This document shows positions 42,212 to 50,317 of a stretch of DNA of 64,000 nucleotides, piece by piece; position 1 is the first letter of the stretch, and each line of letters starts with the position of its first letter. The notes beneath the pieces were generated by a model. The model had not been told where the DNA came from. It worked only from the letters and a program-made list of their open reading frames with translations, and ran no database searches. Both the position numbers and the translations under genes were made by a program. The stretch covers positions 1-64,000 of the forward strand of contig DATIWX010000004.1 in NCBI GenBank assembly GCA_035519135.1, read 5' to 3'. Source of the stretch: VBDM01 sp035519135 (GTDB taxonomy: Bacteria > Pseudomonadota > Gammaproteobacteria > Burkholderiales > SG8-39).

Positions 42212-43724
42212 TTGTGTGCCCGCGTAGTTTCCGCCACCACGTCATAAGCGTGCGTCTTGGGAATGAAGAAACGGCAGAGGAGGCAGCTAGCGTTGTCATC
42301 ATCACGGCCAGCAATAGCGCCCACCCGATCGCGCCGTCCTGGATCCTCGGGATGGCGATTCGCCACGCCAGTCCCACCACCAGCGAGGCTGCCAGCGGCG
42401 GCAAGATGTCCATCGTGTACCAGCGCGCCATCTCACCGCGGAGCAATCGCCGGTGCATCAGAGGAATGCCGATTGTGACATATCCGAGGTTGAGCGCGAG
42501 CCATACGGACGCGGCGCCAACGCCTCCGAATTGCTCACCCAGTATCCAAATCCCCGGCACCACGAGGCACACCGAGACGACGTTGATCCAGAGCGCGAGG
42601 CGCGTCCAGCCGTAGGCAAGCTGCAGGGTATACGGAAGATTCATCAGGCCGTTCAGCGAGGAGCCCAGGACGAGCAGCGAAAGAATCGGAGCAGAGGCTG
42701 CCGAAAGCGCTGCATCGCCGGTCCACAGCCGCAGCAGGTCCCCCGCAAAAGCCGCAACCACCACTGCGATGGGGAGCACCGTCGCGCTCATGGCTTGATT
42801 GGTGTGATGATAGAACTCGATCAGTGAACCCGTGTCCAGTGCCGCGATCAGCTGACTGTAGCGCGGGTAGGCCGCCGTGACGATGGGTTGCACCAGCCTC
42901 AAGAGCGAGAAAGCCAGGCTGGCGGCGAAAGCGTAGACGCCGAAATCGTTCAGCGTCAGGATCTTCGACAGTACGATGCGGTCGGTCTGGGTCAGGAGGA
43001 ACGACAGAATCGTCACCCCAGTCATGCCGATCGCGAAACCGCCGACCTCCTTCAACTGGCGAAAGCGGAAAGATGGCGCGCGCGAGCCCTTTGGAAGGGC
43101 CAGCCAAATAACCAGTGCGAATCCCAGGCCCTGCGCCGCACTTACCCCGACGTTCCACCAGAGAAACGCGTCAATTGTGGGCGCGACAAGCCACAGTACG
43201 CACACCGCCCCGATGGCGCGAATCGTCGAATACGCCGCAGACAGTGCGTTCAGAAGAACCTGCCGCTGCAGTCCCGCCAGGCCTCCGCTGTAGAAAGACA
43301 CGGGCCACTGCAGGGCGGTTGAAAGCCCGAGCAGGAGCAACGCTCCGGCAGTCTGTTCCACTGACATGGACACCGGCTGCAACCAGTGCTGGGCGATCGG
43401 CTCTGATGCTGCCCAGACCACGAGCGCGATCAGTACTCCGGTCGGCCAGCAGATCCATTCCAGAGTTCGTACCAGATCGCGGGTACTATCGGGATCAAGG
43501 GTAGCGCTGGATCGGCGCGCCAGTTCCCGATTCAGTGACGCGGATAGACCCATGTCTAGTATTGTGAAAAAAGCCTGCAAGGCGACGAAAAAGCCAATGA
43601 TGCCGAAGGCTTCGATACCGATATACTGGATGTAGACCGGCAGGAAAATCACGTTCATGATCGCGACCCACAACTGTCCAGCGTAGTTCGCGAGCACGTT
43701 TCGCCTTACGACGGAAGTACTCAC
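42201..43724 (-). CDS. Polysaccharide flippase (Wzx-like, MOP superfamily)
   Basis: A 507-residue membrane protein with about 12-14 helices, starting NVLANYAGQLWVAIMNVIFL and PVYIQYIGIEAFGIIGFFVA. The pattern of paired helices with short loops and the ILTLNDFGVYAFAASLAFSL segment fit the Wzx/PST branch of the MOP superfamily. It should move an undecaprenyl-linked oligosaccharide to the periplasm for Wzy/WaaL steps. This makes the locus a Wzy-type system rather than an ABC-transporter type; no Wzz was found. Confidence 0.88.
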   Translation of the reverse strand: MSTSVVRRNVLANYAGQLWVAIMNVIFLPVYIQYIGIEAFGIIGFFVALQAFFTILDMGLSASLNRELARRSSATLDPDSTRDLVRTLEWICWPTGVLIALVVWAASEPIAQHWLQPVSMSVEQTAGALLLLGLSTALQWPVSFYSGGLAGLQRQVLLNALSAAYSTIRAIGAVCVLWLVAPTIDAFLWWNVGVSAAQGLGFALVIWLALPKGSRAPSFRFRQLKEVGGFAIGMTGVTILSFLLTQTDRIVLSKILTLNDFGVYAFAASLAFSLLRLVQPIVTAAYPRYSQLIAALDTGSLIEFYHHTNQAMSATVLPIAVVVAAFAGDLLRLWTGDAALSAASAPILSLLVLGSSLNGLMNLPYTLQLAYGWTRLALWINVVSVCLVVPGIWILGEQFGGVGAASVWLALNLGYVTIGIPLMHRRLLRGEMARWYTMDILPPLAASLVVGLAWRIAIPRIQDGAIGWALLLAVMMTTLAASSAVSSFPRRTLMTWWRKLRGHTNDR

Positions 43725-43789
43725 GGGATCAGGCGGTCATGCCATGGAAGGCGACCCATGTCGGGGCTGGCACGGCGAGCGAGCTTGGG

Positions 43790-44554
43790 CTAGCGCCTCC
43801 GAAGCCAGGCGCCGGGCCAGTAGGTCACGGGCCGTGTGATGAGTCCTTCATCGAATGCGAAGGCTGGAGTTTCCAAGACGAACTCGGGGTGCCCTGCCGC
43901 GAAGTCGCGCGCGGCTTCGAAAGGGTTGTCCTCCTTCCATTCGGCTTTGCCGCGCGGAACATCACTGAGGTCGCGCATGATCCCGTCGGTGGCCACAATG
44001 TAGGATCCCGTAGTCACGAGTGAGTGGTATGCCTCCAGCTCCCTTGCGACGTGCTGCCGGGAGTGATTCGAATCAAGGAGGACCAACACCTTTTCGCCGA
44101 CCGCGATTGACGACTTCACTTCACGAACGACGTCCGGGTGGGTCGAGTCTCCTTCGATTAGGGAAATCAGGGGAAACAGCGGGTGCGCCTCGATCGCGGT
44201 GCGATTGCGGGGGCGGATTTCGATGTCAATGCCGATAACCCGGCCTGCGCCCATCAGCTTACACAGGCTCGCGTAATAGATCAGGGAGCCTCCGTGCGCG
44301 ACTCCGGTCTCGACGATTACATCCGGACGCACCTGGTATATGACCTCCTGTGTTCTGATCATGTCCTCGGGCAACTGAATGACAGGCCTGCCCATCCAGG
44401 TAAACGAGTGCGGATACTTGAGGCTCCACCCCACCTTTACCCAGAGCAGGGAGAGCAACTCGAAACTCTCCTTGGAGTACAGATCAAACTCGGATCGCTT
44501 ATCGCCGTTCTGCTGCACCAACCTTCTGGTTTCGCTGTCTATGCTGAGTTTCAT
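43790..44554 (-). CDS. CmcI-family (cephalosporin hydroxylase-like) methyltransferase
   Basis: A 254-residue protein of the CmcI/rhamnosyl O-methyltransferase family. SAM-binding motif I is DVIVETGVAHGGSLIYYASL, followed by GRVIGIDIEIRPRNRTAIEA and EKVLVLLDSNHSRQHVAREL, with metal-site acidic residues as in class I O-methyltransferases. An aromatic-rich N-terminal cap (WMGRPVIQLPEDMIRTQEVI) is typical. It could O-methylate a deoxysugar in the glycan. Separated by 65 non-coding bases from wzx. Confidence 0.85.
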   Translation of the reverse strand: MKLSIDSETRRLVQQNGDKRSEFDLYSKESFELLSLLWVKVGWSLKYPHSFTWMGRPVIQLPEDMIRTQEVIYQVRPDVIVETGVAHGGSLIYYASLCKLMGAGRVIGIDIEIRPRNRTAIEAHPLFPLISLIEGDSTHPDVVREVKSSIAVGEKVLVLLDSNHSRQHVARELEAYHSLVTTGSYIVATDGIMRDLSDVPRGKAEWKEDNPFEAARDFAAGHPEFVLETPAFAFDEGLITRPVTYWPGAWLRRR

Positions 44555-44562
44555 TTGGGGTC

Positions 44563-45735
44563 CTAGGAAACAAGTTCAACAGCAAGTCCGGCATGCTGCA
44601 GGAGCCGATGGTTCTCATCGCGATAGTTTGGGTTCATTAGTATGGCCTGGCGGATGCCGCGTTCTCGCAGGCCGTCAATGCCTACGATTGGATGGCCTGT
44701 ACCCGGTGTGAACCGTCCCTGCTTCTTCGGGTTCAAGTCTACGAGGACTTCGACGAACTCCCGGCCCGGGTCTAGCAGGTTCACGAAAGTCGTGCCTTTT
44801 GCCCCGGCACCCCACACTGCTATGCGGCCACGATGGCTCAGATTCTCCAGCCGGTCCTTCCATTGCTCGCGCATGGCTCGTTCTGCCCCCGCAAAGGACT
44901 CCGCCATGGCCGCGACGGTTGCGTCGGGGTCCGGCTTGCGAGACGTGCTGTCGGCAAGAGACAACTCGGCCCACAGGTACTGCCCCGAGAACACGTGGCC
45001 GACCTCATTGGCGCGAAACCCCGCCAGCACACCGGCCGCAGCGAGGGATTCGCGGTTGAACAGGGAACAATGCTCGTAGAAGAAATCCCAGAAGACGAAA
45101 TTCCTCAGAATCCACTCCACGCAGGGCGTTTCGATGAACGCGCGCGCTCGCGGAGATGGTTCGAGCGCGGTTCGAAGGGTCGCCAGGAAGCCCAGGGGAT
45201 CGGCAACGTGCTCGATGACGTGGCGGCTCACGACGACGTCGGCCTGAAGTCCGGCCACCGAAGGACTGTAATATTCGCGATGGAATCGCAGGCGGCCGTC
45301 GAGATCTTCGCTAGGTCCTAGATAGCTCGGATCGAAACCTACCCCGGTGTTCTCTGCGCCCGAAAAGAGCACGATGCGGCGAAGGAATGAGCCTTTTCCA
45401 CAGCCGATTTCCACCACGCGCGCGCGTTTCACACTCTTCTCGACGACCAGATGACGAACCAGGTCGTCGACGTACTCGGCGAAATACGGCGAGCAATCCT
45501 GGGTATTGTCGTAACCCGGTCCGTACGACAGTTTCTTGGGGTCGAATGTCCGGTTCCATACGAACCCGCACGTCGTGCACGCGCACATGCTGAGATCACC
45601 GCGCGCGGCGTCCAGGGCATCACGTTCGGAAGCGGCTGGGAGATTCTGATGGACCGGGACGTCCTTCCGAGCCAAGAACTCGAACGGCGCAGTTGATGAG
45701 CAGATCGGACAAGCAGGCAGCGCAGAGAGCGTCAC
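44563..45735 (-). CDS. SAM-dependent methyltransferase with C-methyltransferase-like architecture
   Basis: A 390-residue protein with an N-terminal zinc-ribbon-like module (CPICSS ... CACTTCGF), a SAM-binding domain (VVEIGCGKGSFLRRI, VVVSRHVIEHVADPLG), and a C-terminal Rossmann-like domain (RIAVWGAGAKGTTFVNLLDP). This three-part layout matches sugar C-methyltransferases. At the catalytic place it has FFYEHCSLF, keeping the Glu-His pair but with Phe where the typical C-3-methyltransferases have Tyr. It may act on another carbon or oxygen, or be specialised. GTG 45735 overlaps the preceding stop. Confidence 0.82.
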   Translation of the reverse strand: MTLSALPACPICSSTAPFEFLARKDVPVHQNLPAASERDALDAARGDLSMCACTTCGFVWNRTFDPKKLSYGPGYDNTQDCSPYFAEYVDDLVRHLVVEKSVKRARVVEIGCGKGSFLRRIVLFSGAENTGVGFDPSYLGPSEDLDGRLRFHREYYSPSVAGLQADVVVSRHVIEHVADPLGFLATLRTALEPSPRARAFIETPCVEWILRNFVFWDFFYEHCSLFNRESLAAAGVLAGFRANEVGHVFSGQYLWAELSLADSTSRKPDPDATVAAMAESFAGAERAMREQWKDRLENLSHRGRIAVWGAGAKGTTFVNLLDPGREFVEVLVDLNPKKQGRFTPGTGHPIVGIDGLRERGIRQAILMNPNYRDENHRLLQHAGLAVELVS

Positions 45736-46661
45736 CGGTCGCGCTCCGCCCCGACGGTGCTCGAGAGTTTTCGGCGCCACCAGGCAACGGCATCCTTTAC
45801 GCCTTCGTCGAGCGTATATTTCGGCAGCCATCCGAGCTCGCGATTCAGGCGGGTGGTATCCGCGGCAACCAGCGGCGGCTCGGTTGTTTCGGAATGGGTG
45901 CCGAACCGAAGCAGATCGGATCTGCCCGTCGCGGCGCCAACGGCGCGAGCGACATCCCGGACGGCGACGGGCGTTCCGGAGGCCACGTTTACCGTCCCGG
46001 CGAATTCGCTCGACGCGAGCGCTGCGAGCGCGTCGCCGGCGTCCGCAACATGGAGATAGTCGCGCATCTGTCGCCCTTCCGAGCAATCTGCCGGCGCGCC
46101 GCGCAGCAGCGATCTCGCCACGGACGCGACCAGTCTTTCGGGATGTTCGTGCGGCCCGTAGAGCCAGAAGAGTCTTGCCCAGGCCAGGCCGATTCGGGTG
46201 CTGCGGGCGAACTCCGCCAGCGCGATGTGGAGAGCGTGCTTGCTGGCGGCATAGAGAGTGTCCGGAGCGCATGGCGTCACCGACTCGACGCACCAGCCAT
46301 GGCGCCAATCATATTCCGCACACGTCCCTGCGACCACCAGGCGGCGGCCTCCGGCCTTGGCGAAGGCCTGCCCCAGCGCGATTCCCGAGCGCAGCCAGTC
46401 CAGGTTCTCGGGCGCCGTCCGGTACTTCGCGGGCTCGGTGCACCACGCAAGGTGCAGGCAATGCGTGGGGCGAATTCGTGCAAACAGGTCCGTGAGCTGG
46501 GCGGCGTCGAGCAGGTCGGCCTTGTACCAGACGACGTCCTCGCCAGCGGCGGCACCCTCTGCCGTAGTGACAGCGTGAACTTCGAATCCTCTCCGGCGAA
46601 GCGGCCCGATGCAATGACGTCCGATGAAACCGTTCGCTCCGGTGAGCAAGATCCGCTTCAT
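45732..46661 (-). CDS. NAD-dependent sugar epimerase/reductase
   Basis: A 309-residue extended SDR. KRILLTGANGFIGRHCIGPL is the nucleotide-binding start. The catalytic Tyr-x-x-x-Lys is TLYAASKHALH, and RQMRDYLHVADAGDALAALA is the typical C-terminal sugar-binding block. In this CDP-sugar cluster it is the best candidate for the C-4 ketoreductase that ends the pathway. It overlaps the upstream 3,5-epimerase gene by 4 bases. A true C-4 epimerase function cannot be excluded. Confidence 0.87.
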   Translation of the reverse strand: MKRILLTGANGFIGRHCIGPLRRRGFEVHAVTTAEGAAAGEDVVWYKADLLDAAQLTDLFARIRPTHCLHLAWCTEPAKYRTAPENLDWLRSGIALGQAFAKAGGRRLVVAGTCAEYDWRHGWCVESVTPCAPDTLYAASKHALHIALAEFARSTRIGLAWARLFWLYGPHEHPERLVASVARSLLRGAPADCSEGRQMRDYLHVADAGDALAALASSEFAGTVNVASGTPVAVRDVARAVGAATGRSDLLRFGTHSETTEPPLVAADTTRLNRELGWLPKYTLDEGVKDAVAWWRRKLSSTVGAERDR

Positions 46662-47188
46662 CCTTTGAAATCCGCGTAGTTGCGGTCACGCGCCGAAATC
46701 ACGCGCTCGGCCGGAGGCCACTTGATTCCGAAAGCCGGGTCGTCCCATCGCACTCCGCGGGCGCTTTCCGGTTGGTGGATCTCGGACATCTGGTAGAGGA
46801 CTTCCGAGTCGTCCGTCAGCGTCTGAAACCCGTGGGCAACGCCCTCCGGACAGTACACTGCCCGCCGGTTCTCCGCGCTGAGTTCGACTCCGTGCCAGCG
46901 TCGGAAGCTTGCGGATTCGATGCGGAGGTCCACGATCACGTCGTACACCGCACCCATCGTGCAGCGAATGAGTTTCGCCTCTTGGTGGGGTGCAGCTTGG
47001 TAGTGCATGCCTCGCAGCGTTCCGCGCTTCCGATTGAAGGACACGTTGCATTGGACCAGCCCCGGATGCAGTTTCCGTTCCGCGAACTCGCGGGCACACC
47101 AGCTTCGCGCAAAGAAGCCACGCTCGTCGCGGATCGGTTCCATCTCGATCACAAACGCTCCGGCGACCGGTGTCTCCAGGAATTTCAA
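46658..47188 (-). CDS. dTDP-4-dehydrorhamnose 3,5-epimerase-like (RmlC cupin)
   Basis: A 176-residue RmlC-family cupin. The catalytic His lies in GTLRGMHYQAAPHQEAKLIR and the Tyr/His-bearing VLYQMSEIHQPESARGVRWD lies downstream; the fold-typical RDERGFFARSWCAREFAE is at the N-terminus. There is no dTDP-glucose rmlA/rmlB pair nearby. It is instead in a CDP-glucose cluster, so it probably works on a CDP-4-keto-6-deoxy-hexose, most simply as C-5 (or C-3/C-5) epimerase. Overlaps neighbours by 4 bases at both ends. Confidence 0.9.
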   Translation of the reverse strand: MKFLETPVAGAFVIEMEPIRDERGFFARSWCAREFAERKLHPGLVQCNVSFNRKRGTLRGMHYQAAPHQEAKLIRCTMGAVYDVIVDLRIESASFRRWHGVELSAENRRAVYCPEGVAHGFQTLTDDSEVLYQMSEIHQPESARGVRWDDPAFGIKWPPAERVISARDRNYADFKG

Positions 47189-48423
47189 GCAACGACCTCA
47201 ACCCGGGGAATTGGGATCACGAACCTGCCGCCCCAGTCGCGGATGAAGCTGAGCTGGGCCATGATTTCCTCCTTCAGGTTCCAAGGCAGAATCAGGACGT
47301 AATCCGGCTTCGTCTCACTCAGTTTTTCCGGCGCGAAGACGGGGATATGGGTACCCGGAAGGAAGAGCCCCTGCTTGTGCGGGCTGCGGTCCACGGTAAA
47401 GTCCAGAAAATCGTTCCTGACCCCGCAGTAGTTGAGGAGCGTGTTGCCCTTTGCCGGGGCGCCGTACCCGCAGATGCGCTTGCCTTCGCCCTTCGCCCGT
47501 ATGAGGAATTCAAGCAGAGCTCGCTTGACCTCCTCGACCCTCTTGCCAAAGGCCCTGTAGGTGGCGAGCGACCGCAAACCATGACTGATCTCGCGCTCGC
47601 GGAGTTCCGTCACCCGCGGGGACAACCCAAGGTCTGCGCGCTCGGTGTGACTTGCATAGATCCTCAGCGAGCCGCCATGCGTTGGAAGCTCGTCGACATC
47701 GAATATGCTCAAACCATGGCGCGCGAAAACCCCCTCCACCGCCAGGAACGAGAAGTACGAGAAGTGCTCGTGATAAATCGTGTCGAACTGATTCTCCCGC
47801 ATCAGGTTCAAGAGATGTGGGAACTCCATGGTGACCACCCCTCGCGCCTTGAGGAGGATCTTGAGTCCCTTCACGAAGTCGTTGAGCGAGGGCACATGAG
47901 CGAGGACGTTGTTGCCCAGCAGCAAGTCGGCGCTCTTGTGTTGCGCCTTGATCTCAGAAGCCAGTTCTGAACCGAAGAATTTCACCAGCGTGGGGATTCC
48001 CGCCTGCACCGCCGCCCGTGCGCAGTTTTCCGCCGGTTCAATGCCGAGCACCGGCACGTTCTGCTCCTTGAAGTACTGCAGGAGGTAGCCGTCGTTGCTG
48101 GCGATTTCCACCACTAGGCTCGCCGGGCCGAAAGCAAAGCGCTCGATCATGGTGTCGACATATCTCCGAGCATGGTCGAGCCAGGTTTGGGAGTAGGAAG
48201 AAAAGTAGGCGTAACCCTCCGCAAAGATATGCTCCGGGCTTTCGAATTCCTGCAATTGGACCAGGAAACATCTGGCACAAACATACGCGTGCAGGGGATA
48301 AAAGGGCTCCATTCTCTCCAGCTGTTCCGCGCTGAGAAATGCATTGGAGAGAGGGGACATGCCCAGATCACAGAAGGTATGCTCTAGCTGGGCACCGCAG
48401 GAGCGGCAGGGTCCGGCCGTCAT
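47185..48423 (-). CDS. Nucleotide-sugar C-3-methyltransferase (TylC3/TcaB9-type)
   Basis: A 412-residue three-domain C-methyltransferase. The N-terminal zinc-binding module has C6-x2-C9 and C49-x2-C52. The central SAM domain has LVVEIASNDGYLLQYFKEQN, and the C-terminal domain has RICGYGAPAKGNTLLNYC. The catalytic Tyr-x-Glu-His motif is Y217-H-E-H220 in DTIYHEHFSYFS, matching C-3'-methyltransferases that deprotonate C-3 next to a C-4 ketone. Its neighbours make CDP-4-keto-6-deoxyglucose, so this is the likely substrate. Codon GC content seems lower than in flanking genes. Confidence 0.9.
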   Translation of the reverse strand: MTAGPCRSCGAQLEHTFCDLGMSPLSNAFLSAEQLERMEPFYPLHAYVCARCFLVQLQEFESPEHIFAEGYAYFSSYSQTWLDHARRYVDTMIERFAFGPASLVVEIASNDGYLLQYFKEQNVPVLGIEPAENCARAAVQAGIPTLVKFFGSELASEIKAQHKSADLLLGNNVLAHVPSLNDFVKGLKILLKARGVVTMEFPHLLNLMRENQFDTIYHEHFSYFSFLAVEGVFARHGLSIFDVDELPTHGGSLRIYASHTERADLGLSPRVTELREREISHGLRSLATYRAFGKRVEEVKRALLEFLIRAKGEGKRICGYGAPAKGNTLLNYCGVRNDFLDFTVDRSPHKQGLFLPGTHIPVFAPEKLSETKPDYVLILPWNLKEEIMAQLSFIRDWGGRFVIPIPRVEVVA

Positions 48424-49481
48424 CGCCCCTCACTGCTCTGAAAGCGGGCAATCTGCTCTTCGGTGAGTTTGCGCACGTTTTCTCCCCTGGAATAGCGGAG
48501 ATACCATTCCACGACCGAGTCGAGCGCGGCCTCGAGAGCTACGCTGGGTTGCCATTTGAGCTCCGTACGGGCCTTTGAGCAATCGAGTCTGAGCAGACCC
48601 GCCTCGTGGGGCTGTGGCGCTCGATCGACTTCCCACTTCGCGTTCTTGCCCCAGCGCCGGGCGAGCCCCTCTACGACCCATGACACCGCTCTGTTCTCTG
48701 CGTCGGCGGGACCGAAATTCCATCCACCGGAGTAGGATGGCCCATCCTCCCAAAGGCGTTCTGCCAGCGTGAGGTATCCATTCAGCGGATCGAACACGTG
48801 CTGCCAAGGCCGAACCGCACTCGGGTTTCTCACGCGCAGCTTCCTACCCGCGGCAAACGCGCGAAGCGCGTCGGGAACCAGTCTGTCCATGCCCCAATCT
48901 CCCCCGCCGATCACGTTGCCGGCGCGAGCGCTCGCCACGGCTACCCCCGTTTCTGAAAGGAAAGAACGCCGGTAGGCGGCCGTCACCAGTTCAGCGCAGC
49001 CTTTGCTGCTGGAGTAGGGATCGTAGCCTCCCATCGGGTCTCCCTCATGGTAGGCCGAGTGAGCCTCGCGGTTCTCGTAGCACTTGTCGCTCGTCACGAT
49101 CACGACCACGCGCACCGATCTTGCGGTGCGCGCGGCCTCGAGGATGTTCACCGTCCCCATGACATTGGTGGAATAGGTGCCGGGCGGATCGACGTACGAT
49201 TCGCGCACCAGCGACTGCGCGGCTAGGTGAATGACGATATCCGGTTTGGCGCGCAGGAGCACCGTTTTCAGTCTAGTCAGATTGCGCACGTCGGCCGTCG
49301 TCGCTCTTGTCGAGCGGGCGAGGCGCGCGAGCTCGAATAAGCTGGGCTTTGTCGGTGGGCCAAGCGCATAACCTGTCACCTTCGCGCCGAGCATCTGCAG
49401 CCAAAGGCAGAGCCAGCTACCCTTGAATCCCGTGTGCCCAGTGACGAATACGGATTTGTCCTTCCAGAAAACAGGATTCAT
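48420..49481 (-). CDS. rfbG: CDP-glucose 4,6-dehydratase
   Basis: A 353-residue extended SDR turning CDP-glucose into CDP-4-keto-6-deoxyglucose. SVFVTGHTGFKGSWLCLWLQ and MLGAKVTGYALGPPTKPSLF are diagnostic of RfbG. The catalytic Tyr-x-x-x-Lys lies in GYDPYSSSKGCAELV, with TSDKCYENREAHSAYHEGDP just before. VRNPSAVRPWQHVFDPLNGY is also typical. It lies between rfbF and the C-methyltransferase gene with 4-base overlaps at both sides. Confidence 0.95.
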   Translation of the reverse strand: MNPVFWKDKSVFVTGHTGFKGSWLCLWLQMLGAKVTGYALGPPTKPSLFELARLARSTRATTADVRNLTRLKTVLLRAKPDIVIHLAAQSLVRESYVDPPGTYSTNVMGTVNILEAARTARSVRVVVIVTSDKCYENREAHSAYHEGDPMGGYDPYSSSKGCAELVTAAYRRSFLSETGVAVASARAGNVIGGGDWGMDRLVPDALRAFAAGRKLRVRNPSAVRPWQHVFDPLNGYLTLAERLWEDGPSYSGGWNFGPADAENRAVSWVVEGLARRWGKNAKWEVDRAPQPHEAGLLRLDCSKARTELKWQPSVALEAALDSVVEWYLRYSRGENVRKLTEEQIARFQSSEGR

Positions 49482-50248
49482 TTCCAGATTTTCCAGGGGG
49501 CACGGCCCGTATTCCAGGTCTCCTCGAGATAAGTTCTGTCCCGCATCGTGTCCATGCAGTGCCAGAACCCCTCGTGGAGATACGCCGCTAGCTTGCCTTC
49601 GCGAGCGAGTCGCTCCATCGGACCGCTCTCCCAGGCGGTCTGGTCCCCCTCGATGTAGTCGAAAACTTGCGGCGCGAGCACGAAATACCCGCCGTTGATC
49701 CAGCTTCGGTCGCCTTCCGGTTTTTCCTTGAAACTGACGATCTTCTGCTTGTCCATGTTGAGGGCTCCGAAACGGCCCGGGGGCTGCACGGCGGTCACCG
49801 TGGCAAGCGTGTCCTGCTTGCGATGAAAGGCAATCAGCTTACCAATATCGACATTGGCTACGCCATCGCCGTACGTCATGCAAAACGCCTCATTGCCGAG
49901 GTATGACTTCACGCGTCTCAGCCGCCCGCCGGTCATCGTATCTTCGCCGGTGTCCACCAGGGTGACTTTCCAGGGCTCGACGCTGTGCTGGTGGACCTTC
50001 ATCTTGTTGTCGGCCATATCGAACGTCACGTCCGACATGTGCAGAAAATAGTTTGCGAAATACTCCTTGATCACGTAGCCCTTGTAGCCGAGGCAGACAA
50101 TGAATTCGTTCACCCCATGGAACGAATAGATCTTCATGATGTGCCAGAGAATCGGACGCCCCCCGATCTCGACCATGGGCTTCGGACGAACCGAGGTTTC
50201 CTCGCTAATCCGGGTGCCTAGGCCACCCGCAAGTATCACAGCTTTCAT
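49478..50248 (-). CDS. rfbF: Glucose-1-phosphate cytidylyltransferase
   Basis: A 256-residue nucleotidyltransferase making CDP-glucose from glucose-1-phosphate and CTP. The N-terminus MKAVILAGGLGTRISEETSV followed by RPKPMVEIGGRPILWHIMKI is specific to RfbF. CMTYGDGVANVDIGKLIAFH and SWINGGYFVLAPQVFDYIEG complete the active site. Start ATG 50248 gives the normal family length; a longer reading to 50293 would add 15 unrelated residues. It is first in the CDP-sugar module, 69 bases after the E1-beta gene. Confidence 0.95.
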   Translation of the reverse strand: MKAVILAGGLGTRISEETSVRPKPMVEIGGRPILWHIMKIYSFHGVNEFIVCLGYKGYVIKEYFANYFLHMSDVTFDMADNKMKVHQHSVEPWKVTLVDTGEDTMTGGRLRRVKSYLGNEAFCMTYGDGVANVDIGKLIAFHRKQDTLATVTAVQPPGRFGALNMDKQKIVSFKEKPEGDRSWINGGYFVLAPQVFDYIEGDQTAWESGPMERLAREGKLAAYLHEGFWHCMDTMRDRTYLEETWNTGRAPWKIWK

Positions 50249-50317
50249 CTGGGAACCGTCATCTTGTATGTCCTTTGTATGTTCGCAGAGCAAGGTACCC
50301 GTGCTCTGGGCTTTGTC

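Noticed and set aside
46658..47188. dTDP-L-rhamnose pathway
   Set aside because: Only an RmlC-like gene is found; rmlA, rmlB and rmlD are absent and the adjacent genes make CDP-sugars.
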